A stretch of 64,000 nt of DNA from the NCBI GenBank assembly GCA_017562135.1, contig QEYB01000654.1, positions 496,001 through 560,000 on the forward strand, written 5' to 3'. Shown here piece after piece: positions 55,266 to 64,000 of this stretch. Below the pieces are notes generated by a model, which ran no database searches, had not been told where the DNA came from, and was given only the letters and a program-made list of their open reading frames with translations. Each line of letters opens with the position of its first letter. The stretch's first letter is position 1. This DNA comes from Dipylidium caninum. Lineage: Eukaryota > Platyhelminthes > Cestoda > Cyclophyllidea > Dipylidiidae. A program made the position numbers and the translations under genes.

Positions 55266-58200
55266 TGTGGTAACGGATAACTCGGTTACGAGTGCGCGTG
55301 GCCAACTGGGGGAGATGGAGCTGAGTGCCAACTGTCCCGGACTAAGTGCTTTAGATCTGTGTGGATCCAAGTAAGTTTTTCCGAGGTTTTCTTGGGTTTG
55401 TTAAACATTTAGATAGTAAGCGTCATTTCTTCCTTCAATCTCAAAATTTGAAGGGTTTTGTACCTTTTCAAATCATTCTTCACGTGGTTAATCGCCTTCT
55501 CCGCTACTCGCGTCTGATTGGTCCTTGTCAAGGTCACAGTGGAGAAAACTAGTGATCGTTTAGATTTCGTTAAAATTGTCATTTACTTGACAAATATGGG
55601 CCACAATCTGCGTTAGTATTTACTTTCCTTCAAAAATGGTTACCATTACGATAACTGACAGACATTTTCGTCTCTGTTCGATTGAATACACGTACGCCTA
55701 CGACTCCCTCCTCGTGAATGGACGTTGTTGGCGCGGGTTGTGGGGGCAACTGCCAAATCTCTTGGCTGGGAGGGAAGACCGGAGCAATCTCCTAGCCTCT
55801 ATTCAATAATTTTCTCCTTATCAACGCAGGAGCGCATCAACCATCGGTCCTTCTTAATGCTGAGCACCTTCATTTGGCTACTATTCCCACCACGGTTTGG
55901 TAAGAAGTCGGTAATCATTGGCAATGATGCGCATCTTTGACTGGGACATAAAGCGATAATGTGTGCAGTGCTCTGATGGACATTGCTCTTCAGGAGGAGG
56001 GTTTTCCGCGGAAGAAAATTACTCGGAAAAAAAATATTTTCAAAAAAGGACAGCAGTAATTTGAGCTGTCGAGGGGGGAGATTTGCATTTGAATGCCACC
56101 ACTGCGGGCAATCTTGTCAGCCTCGGGGACTGACCTGCTCGAATACGAATTTAGGCTGTCGGGGTCGGAGAAAGCGAGGTCTGGCGAGGCAGGTTCGTGG
56201 TAACGTCGTCGGTCATCGGATGAAAACACATGGAAAAGAGATTTTTATCAATCCTTTCCCTCTACTTTCGCCCATGATGCACCTCAGGCGTGAAAATTTT
56301 GGGGAAGTGAATTGGAACGTCTCGGACATTTGTGCGACAAATTAAGGACGCACAGGCGGAAAACGAATAATCCCAGTCGAATGTTTTGCGAATTTGCCAT
56401 CAAAGTAAAAGAGGTATTGGAAGGGCCGGGAGCGAGAAACGTTTCCCGTCGTTGACTGCGGCGCGGGCCAAGAGTGGCTGATCCGAAGTGGGAGGGGGGG
56501 GGCGGGGAGGGCGCGGCGGCGGCGGCCAAGGACTGGGGAACGAAGGCTGGCCGAGGCGGCGAGACTGCCCATCCGTCGCAAAACACCCCTCGACGTTCGG
56601 CCACGAGACCACGCAGGCCAACTCAGGCGCCCGCGAGGTGCTCCATGCAACACGGCCGGGCGGTGGGGCGAAGAGGAGCCGCCTCTCGTGGCAGAAACGC
56701 CGCGCCTTCGGTGCACTGGCCACGGCAGCGAGGGCGCAGGCGGCGTGCCAGACCGCGGAGCAGACGCCACTTCGACCGCCGAGGCGCGCTCCGGGATCGC
56801 TCACTCACTTCCTCCGCGTCAACCACTCGGCACCCGGACGCCACGCAGCCGCCCTCGGTCGGCTCTCGCGGCTCCGTCCTTCAACGCCCCACGCCCCACG
56901 CCCACGTCCAGCGCCGCCATCTCGTTCCTGGGCGACTGTGCGCGCGCGCCGATGCCGCGGCACAGACGGTGTCCGCTCCGGTCCGCAGTGTCGCCCGCAG
57001 CGTCGACCAGGCTGCCGCGATGCTGCCACCGCAGGCGTTTGCATCGTCTGGCGGAACGGCGAGCGTCGGTGCACCAACTGCCAGTTCGCGTCAATTTACT
57101 CCCCGACACCGACGCCCTCCCGCCTCCGCCCCCGCCTCCGCCTCCGCCTCCGCCTCCCCTTCTCCCTCTGCCTCTCCCTCTGCCTCTCCCTGTCCGCGTC
57201 CGCGTCCGCGTCCGCGGCTGTTCCCGTCTCTCCCTCGCATTCTGCGTGTCTGCGTGTGTGTCCGTGTGTTGGTGTTTGCCTTCGTGTGTGCGGACGAGCG
57301 TGTTTTGTCGGAACGCAGCCTCGTGACGCCCAAAACAACCGCAAAACCGCAGCCAAATTGCAAGTGGTGCGAGGAACAGAAGGCGAAGGGAGAGGCGATT
57401 CCCGTCTTGGGCGCGTGGAGGAGGACGAGGCGGCGCGGGGCGGGGCGGGGCGGGGCGGGCAAGGCGGCGCATGTCAAGGCGTTGCGGTTACGTCGCGCCT
57501 CCCTCCAGCGAAACTTCGCCCCCCTTCGAAGTCCTGTGTGAGCGGCCACGCCGACCGTCTCCAGCCTCTCCGACGTCTGTCCGCGGGCGACCTGCCACTC
57601 GCCGTGCGCCGCAGTGTCGCGTCACTGGGTCGCAGAGCAGCTCGCGGCCCGGTCCGCCTCTCCTCGCAACCTCCTCCCAACTCGCGCGGCTTCTTGTGAC
57701 GCCGCGGTTGCGGATGCCGCAACTTCCATACGCACTGCCTCCGCGTCGGCATGACGACCAGTGTGGAGCGCTGGGACGCCGACGTCGCCGCCGCCTCCTC
57801 CTCCTCCTCCTCGTCCTCGCCCTCCGCCCCACCCGACGCTTATTTGCGCTCCGGTTTGTCTCGCGGCTGCCTTTCCACACACACCTACGACGCCCGCGAG
57901 GACGGGTGACAACCGCGACCACAACCGCGACGGAGACGCGAGAAGACGACGACGAAGCCACGGTCATAAAACTCTGCCTCAAAGCAAACTACGCAACCTC
58001 GTGAGGTCAACACATGCGCACCTGTGTCCCGCCGCCTCCCCCTCCCCTCCCTCTCCGCCTCCGCCTCCGCCTCCTCCGCCTGAGCTTCGCCTCTTCCTCC
58101 TCGTCGTCGTCCCCTCGATTCACCCACCGAAGAAGACACGCACCCACCCCACACGCACAGACGGAGAGGAGAACCGACTGCGCCACAGTCGCCGCCCCTC

Positions 58201-59447
58201 ACTCGGCACCTTCCCGCCTCACCCGCTCGTCTCCAATCACCGCTGCCCGCTGCCCGCTGCCCGCCAGTCCGCACACCACCGCCACCGCCACCACCACCAC
58301 CTCGTCGCCGTGCTCGCTCGAGAAGGTAGTCGACAGGCTGACGGGCGGTGACATCCGCGACCACCGCCGATCCAGCGTAGGGCGCAGAGGCGAGGCTTCT
58401 CTCGGTCTCTCGGTCTCTCTGCCCCTCTCCTTTCCTCCCGCCGCCGCCGCCCCGCCGCTGCCCCCCCCACCCCCCACCTCCCCCCCGCCCGTCCCTCTCG
58501 TCCACCCTCGCACCGTCGTGCGCCGACGGACGCGTCGTCTCTTTGGCTCAAAGGGGGAAGTCGACCTTCTTCCACGTCTCACCACACCTCCACGCCGAAT
58601 TACTTCACTAATCGCTCGTTTTACCCCGCCACCGCCACCACCACCGCCACCGCCACCGCCACCGCCAAAACACCACGTGGTGGCCTTACGCGGTCCACCG
58701 CTCTCTCCCCTCAGTCCGTCAAGTCCAGTCCAGTCCAGTCAAGTCCATTCCAGTCCAGTCCAGTCCAGTCCAGGTCCAGCAATTGGTGAGTTGGTGGGCG
58801 GATGGGCAGGCGGACGGGCGGGCGAACGGGCGGATGCGTCGCCAGCGTCGGCCCCTCCGTCGGCCCTCGCTTCGGGGCCCCGGATGTCGCGGGACTGGGG
58901 AGGCTTCGTCCACGACTGGTGGACGTTTTCACTCAGCGCCATCGGCTGTGCACCCGCCAGTTGTTTGTCAACTGCTCACTCGGCCTGCTTGTTGGAGACC
59001 CCGAGGGAGATTTTCCGAAGTGCTAATGCGCTCCCTTTGCTTCGTACTTCCATGAATTGCTGGAAGTATGTGGTGCAGTCAAATTCCCTCCCCACATTGG
59101 TCTTTTTATCTCTATGACATTATAAATTTGCCAACTCTGAAATCATTCTTCCTCACGGCCTACACCATAAGCTGAACCTCTCCTTTCCTTCCTAGAACCA
59201 AGCCGTTATTTTCATTTTTAAAAATAGTCATTGCTTTGTTTTTCTTCCCTTTAGGCTCTCAAAGCCTAACCAATGGTTCTACCGTGGTTGTGACGCTTGC
59301 CGTTGCCTTGGTAACAAGAGAAGAACAACACTGCAGTGCAAGCGGGTGCGGCCCTGCAAGACGACCACTTACCTCCATTGCCATTTGCTCAAAATCAAAC
59401 TCAATTGGCAAGATAGGAAATCGGTTGATGCGTCGCAGCTTGCTTAA
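55222..59447 (+). CDS. Small secreted cysteine-rich protein, VWC-like (two exons)
   Basis: Exon 1 (55222-55370) encodes a signal peptide, MYGVIYFIIMAMVAAVV, then ELSANCPGLSALDLCGSK, and ends at donor CCAA|GTAAGT in phase 2. Exon 2 (59255-59447) follows acceptor TTCCCTTTAG, completes the Lys codon and reads LSKPNQWFYRGCDACRCLGN, then TTLQCKRVRPCKTTT, to TAA. Together they make exactly 114 codons including the stop, 113 residues. Trp-x4-Cys-x2-Cys-x-Cys, then Cys-x5-Cys, resembles von Willebrand factor C modules. I infer an extracellular role; no specific family member was recognised. The 3.9-kb intron contains a CpG-rich block. An AATAAA at about 59,697 could serve as polyadenylation signal. 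Confidence 0.68.
57437..57459 (+). other. G-quadruplex-type motif
   Basis: Four consecutive G runs (GGGG, GGGG, GGGG/GGGG, GGG) are separated by single C residues. Single-base loops make this a strong candidate for four-stranded DNA. Confidence 0.7.
58714..58777. repeat. CAGTC pentanucleotide tandem array
   Basis: About 12 units of a five-base repeat (AGTCC/CAGTC) with a few variants (AAGTC, CATTC). It is not a known telomere unit. Confidence 0.85.
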
Positions 59448-60186
59448 TTGTTAATGCCACAATTCTCGCTCCACGCGATATATATTTTTCTTTTTTTGTA
59501 AGCATGGGAACTCAAATGTTATTGTGTTGGTAGCACAATTTCTTTTCATATTTGGACGGAGGAGTTTCTTCAACCATAGGCATTAACAAGCATAAAAGTA
59601 AGTGTTGGAACGACAGAGTAGGGTTTCTGGAAAGGTGGTTTAAAAATTTGCGGAAGCATAGGATTTGAGCGGTAGAAAAAGTAGACGGTGAACATAAATA
59701 AAAATGCCGATATCTTAGAATGTTAGATAAAAGGAAGATTATTTGGTTAATGCTTCGCCAAGCTGGTAGGTGAATGTCTCGCCGTCCCATTGTTATTAAC
59801 AACTTGATCTAATCAGTTCATAATATATTTCCTATATCACTTTCAGACCGTTTCTAAAAAATCTACCGCATCCAAATAAGAAGTGGATTAAAAAGCATGT
59901 GTTTCACGAGAATTCACATGAGATGTCGTGGAATACATTAGCACGAAGAATAATTTAACCTCACAGTTTTTCTGGCGTAGCGGTGCCAAACTACTTTAAC
60001 AATTATAAAAAATTCGGTTATCTAAAAATCATATTTTACTGACATTTTCTCATATTATTTTTGTTAGAAAGGCCTCAGGCAAACCTAAAAATTTTAAATA
60101 CTTGTTTGAAATATTCAAGGTCACACGGGCATGTTTTCGATATAGGCAATATTTTGAACGTCAACGTTAACTGGATTTAACTGGAA

Positions 60187-61174
60187 ATGAATCTTCAATG
60201 GGGCATAGCATTAATTTTATTAATTAGTTTATCAGTAACCGCAGACAAAGGTTTGTACGAAACTTAATTGGCTTAACTGTACTTCTAGAACGCGATGTGC
60301 ACGTTAAACTAGGGGACAAAATACGTCTTTGCTGTGAATTGAAGCAGGAAGGTAACTTTTCACCCTTTTCCTGCACACTAACTCCCTCATTGACTGTTAC
60401 TTAAACTGTATCCGAGGTACTTTGATGTTACCTAATTTGTTTGTTGCTTTGCCTGGTATTCTCTAATTTTGTAGCAACAACTCTTTGCCAAATTGCATTT
60501 TGTCTCATTTACTGTCTGGTTAACTGTAACGCGGAGCCATAATTTGATGAATCAGTGTTTTAAATCTGGCACGTTGGCATTTGCGTTGGTCTTGGCGAAT
60601 TTCTAGGCCTTCCTTTTGCATTGCCAGAAAACCAGGCCATCGTGATGCACCAGGGCGGTCGACGATTACGTAGCCTTGTGCGTGTCATGAAGTTCAAACA
60701 ATTTGATGCCGATAGCCGAGATTTCTTTGCTGCTCATCCTTCCTATTCAATGCGAGATATCTCCGAACCAGTGGAATCATTATGCATCGAGAAACACAGC
60801 CCCGGTGCTGCTCTTGAAGATAACAACATGGAATTTCAGTGCGACCTTATTGGAGACATGGGTCTTGGCCCCATCATCGACACTGAAAGAATTTTCATTC
60901 GCATCTATGGTTTGTTAATCCACATTTACGCTATGATACTTCCCTTAAACATGTCTTGGTACCTCACTGACCGTCTTTAACACTTCGAAACCTCCTTAAT
61001 CTTGTCTCTTTGGTGGCTTACAGAGCTGAAGAGTGGTCAAATTCCTTGCCTCTTGTAGAGCCGCCTGTAGTTGCAGCTGTGCCAGCCCTTCTTGAGTCGG
61101 TTGTAAATGGACCAGTGAGTGTCAAGTGTTCTGCCACCGGTCGACCAGACTTAAAAATTCGATGGATTAACGAG
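60187..61174 (+). CDS. Ig-superfamily protein, 5' part (continues past the window)
   Basis: Exons 60187-60250, 60289-60351, 60607-60909 and 61026-61174 join in consistent phase (193 codons). The product starts with a signal peptide, MNLQWGIALILLISLSV. A first Ig-like domain follows: VKLGDKIRLCCEL provides the first Cys. EFQCDL and RIFIRIY may be the second Cys and last strand, with a long insert between. A second Ig domain begins NGPVSVKCSATGRPDLKIRW, the typical B strand Cys and C strand Trp. The fourth exon uses the downstream of two adjacent AG acceptors (CAGAG). Exon 61174 ends at a perfect GTGAGT donor in phase 0. Later exons lie beyond 64,000 or were not recognised. An adhesion or secreted role is likely, but the subfamily is unknown. 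Confidence 0.72.
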
Positions 61175-64000
61175 GTGAGTTGTCTACGCCAGCCCCCTCT
61201 CTCCCCCTCCCTGCCTACGTGAGGCGCGTGATGATGATGTTGGCGATGATGATGACGCTGAGGTATCGATGCCTTAGCAGCCAATCAGAAGCTCGAGTTG
61301 GAGTGTCCAGAGCCAGAGGGGCAGAAGGAGCAGTCATTTCTCCTGTTGACGCAAAACTACAGGGGCTAATGCAAATTTATGCCGTATTCTACTTGTCTGT
61401 CTGAGGTTTATGTATAAATTTTTTTTTTCAAAGCCACGAAACGCGAAAATTTGCAGTAAAGTTAAATTTTATTGCCACCGAGGGTGGTGAGGCCACGGAG
61501 TTACTAAATGGTGACTTCCTTTGTAGACGTAAACATGTAAAGGGTTATTTGAAGATGAAGGTTGGGCGTGGTTTAAAGATACGGCGGGAGTTACGCCACT
61601 CCACAAGCACATGACAACCGCTGACACTCGTTTGATAGCCTCGAAGAGGTGGTCGTGGATATTTTTCCTCTTTCTCACTGCTGTTTTTGTTGCTCTGCTG
61701 GCGACAAAATAGAGGACAACAAGTGCATCTCTGGGCGTGGTAATAATTAATTTTCAACCTTTTCCACTACTGCAACACCACTTGACAACATCCGGTAAGA
61801 TAAATAAATAAATCAAGGTGAAAGCTCGTGTTTATTTTAAGTCAGGCGAGTTAATCCTCCTCACCAGGTCAAATCTTATTTCGTGGCAAGTACATTCAAC
61901 TTAGTCGTGGGAATAACATCTTCGGAGGCGCTCCTTAAGCGTTTTGCCCCTGCCGAAAGTAGTCAACTGCTGGGCGGTTGAGGCTCCTTTTGACCTTGTC
62001 GTCGGACGTCATCTCGTCGGTTGTCAGTGTAAAAAACTCCCGTGTCTGCCAACCTCGGCGGCGGCGGCGGATGTCTGCAAAGTCGAGAGTGTCTGCCAAG
62101 AAAATGACTTCACACACACACACACACACACACAGGCGGGGCGACTTTACAGTGTAATTTTCGCGACCGATTTTCCCCACCTTCGCCACACTGCCTTTCG
62201 GTGATTTATTTGACTTGAGTGGAGCCAATCAAGTTGCGGTCACGTTTTTGTTCCCCGCCAGCGCACTCCACTGGGACCATATCTTTAGAAGCCTCATTAC
62301 GTTTTTGCAGGCTTTTTTTATATATTCTGGTCAAATTCCTTCTCTGCCACTCTGTCATTTGTCAGAGTCACTTTACACCGTCTCGAATGTGGTCTTCTGA
62401 CGCCTTCTTTTTCCCCTTCTCCAACATCCTCCCCGCTTGGAATAGACTGCAAACGGTGTTGCCGTCATTTCGCCCAAATCCTCCTCGAAACACCCTCGGC
62501 CAGCCCATTCCAACGCCCCGGGAGGGGGGCGAGGCAGGCGAGGCTCACAATTCTATGGAAGCATTCGCCTTCGTGATCACCGACCTGCTGAACACGCGCA
62601 GTTTTGACATTAGCCCCCGATTTATGCCGAGGGCGGCTTCCTCCACCTTCACCTCCACCCCCCCCCAACCCACAGAAGCATCGGTTCCCCCGCCCTCTTC
62701 CCGATCCCCGTTGGGGAGGTTGGGGGCGGTGGAGTGTCATCGCCTTCGGGCTGGCCGGACTCACTTTCGTCTTGCCAACTCGTCCGAGGGTCGGTCGCCC
62801 TAAACACAGAGCCCGACGGGAGGAGCTCCTCCGCCCCGCGGCGCCCCGCCCAGCTCCGCCGCCCTCGTCTCGGGGGCCGACGGGGCGGCGGGGACGGGGG
62901 TTAGCATTAACGCAATCCCCGCCAAAATAAACGTTTGCACGGGACAGGCAGAGTCATTTTTCTCTCTCTCTCTCTCTCTCTCCCCTTTTTATGTCCTGTA
63001 AATTTTATTTGCGTCCTGTTTGTGTCAACACATACACGTCGGAGTAGACGAGTTAACTACGCAAAAAAGGACGAAAAAAGGGGTAAAGAATTTTGCCAAC
63101 CGCATTTGATAGTGAAGTCTAATTAGTTTTTTTTCGTCAAAATTCCCAATTAACCGCCTCGTACACTCCGCTGTGGTTGGGACAAATTTTTACTCCTCAA
63201 GTAAACGGAGGAGAAGACGAGACTCGCCACTTCTCTTTATTAGTACTGATAGTTGGTGCACGATTCTACCTTATTCCGCTATTTGTGGCCAAGTAATTGT
63301 CAAAAATGTGCTTCCGTGAAGCACCGGTAGTCCGCTTGAGAGAGCCTTTTGCAGCTGCGACTTTTTCCCGTGTCCTCATCTCATTTTACACCTGCGAAAA
63401 GGCAAAAAACACCGCACCATCTCCTTATGAGGCGCTTTTTCGCTTCTTTCCATAAACTTCACTTTTTGGTAATCACAGCAACGTGTCCCTTCTCCGTCCT
63501 CCCCGCTGACCAGTTCACCTTCGTCGTGTTGGTTTCACATACCTCATTTTTTTTCCTTATCTTCTCAACGCTTAAGTTCTCCGCGCTTGAAATTAGTGTG
63601 TTGAAGGTGCAGAGTGAAGGAGAAGTTCATTAGACTTTCGAGGAAGGCGACACAATCGCTTCATCATTTTATTTCTTGCATTGCCGGGACGTGCTACTTA
63701 TAAGGAAATAAGTAGACCGCCAAAGCGACAATCACTTCCCCGTTTGGCTTCAAAAGCACGTTGAGGAAAGACCTATTTCCGCTCCTCCTGAGTTTAATAC
63801 AACTCAAAATGCATCATGATGATGCAAAGGTCCTCACATTTTCGAAAATATAGTCTGAAACATCGCGATTCTGACGCCCCTCTCCCCAGCAATTCACCAC
63901 GACCCTGTTTGCTCAACTGCCGGGACAGCAGCGATCAGCCTCGGCGGGCTTTAAGTCGGAGAGAAGAACGAGGCTGTATACGATTTCTGGCAAAATCCGT
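61175..64000. other. Probable intron of the Ig gene, no exon recognised
   Basis: Mixed composition with microsatellites (CA at 62111-62134, CT at 62961-62982) and a GC-rich patch near 62.5-62.9 kb. I found no exon continuing the Ig domain after WINE in phase 0. Confidence 0.4.
62111..62134. repeat. CA dinucleotide microsatellite
   Basis: Uninterrupted (CA)12 within the probable intron of the Ig gene. Confidence 0.95.

Larger units (their letters stand above)
56400..58960. other. CpG-rich block inside the intron of the secreted-protein gene
   Basis: It is very GC- and CpG-rich, flanked on both sides by AT-rich DNA. It contains a G-quadruplex-type run at 57437-57459, CCGCCT/CCACCG-type repeats (57,120-57,190; 58,620-58,670) and a CAGTC array (58,714-58,777). 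Long open frames exist on both strands but are compositional. It could be a CpG island promoter of an unseen gene, or inserted GC-rich DNA. Confidence 0.55.

Noticed and set aside
56474..59117. Several 350-400 residue open frames in the CpG-rich block
   Set aside because: Three or more frames are open at the same time on both strands, with repeated Pro/Arg/Ser runs from simple repeats. No family signature was seen.

Overview
This is animal (metazoan) genomic DNA. Genes are split into short exons with GT-AG introns and differ strongly in spacing. No bacterial operons, tRNAs, rRNAs or CRISPR arrays were seen. The proteins are divergent versions of conserved animal families: Smoothened, a ubiquitin-specific protease, alanine aminotransferase, an AN1 zinc finger, BTB, jacalin-like and Ig-domain proteins. 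Together with the long purine- or pyrimidine-rich introns, this makes a flatworm (tapeworm or fluke) plausible, but the sequence does not prove it.

Layout. (1) 1-11,826, minus strand: most of a Smoothened (Hedgehog-pathway receptor) gene. It contains the Frizzled-type cysteine-rich domain, the linker, TM1-TM3 and a very long intracellular loop 2, and it runs off the left edge. Its introns hold a 0.6-kb inverted repeat pair and a 0.34-kb direct repeat pair. (2) 12,833-14,708, plus strand: a small unrecognised gene, then the AN1 zinc-finger end of a ZFAND-like gene. (3) 14,709-23,203: GC-rich sequence with no supported gene. (4) 23,204-30,141, minus strand: a ubiquitin carboxyl-terminal hydrolase for which I could assemble an 11-exon, phase-consistent model of 639 codons. 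(5) 34,126-37,369, plus strand: alanine aminotransferase, lacking only its last exon. (6) 38,603-44,449: a large imperfect inverted repeat with a short palindrome in its spacer. (7) 44,450-50,770: low-complexity DNA. (8) 50,771-59,447, plus strand: a duplicated promoter plus first-exon block. The second copy drives a two-exon secreted cysteine-rich protein. Between the copies lie a decayed BTB gene and a jacalin-like lectin gene. The long intron of the secreted gene carries a CpG-rich 2.4-kb block. (9) 60,187 to the right edge, plus strand: the 5' part of a secreted or membrane Ig-superfamily gene.

The genes do not form one pathway. Recurring themes are single-base homopolymer shifts inside otherwise conserved exons (Smoothened, aminotransferase, BTB), several segmental or inverted duplications, and a patchwork of AT-rich and very GC-rich segments. 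All exon boundaries come from reading splice signals, phase and family similarity by eye; no alignment was run.
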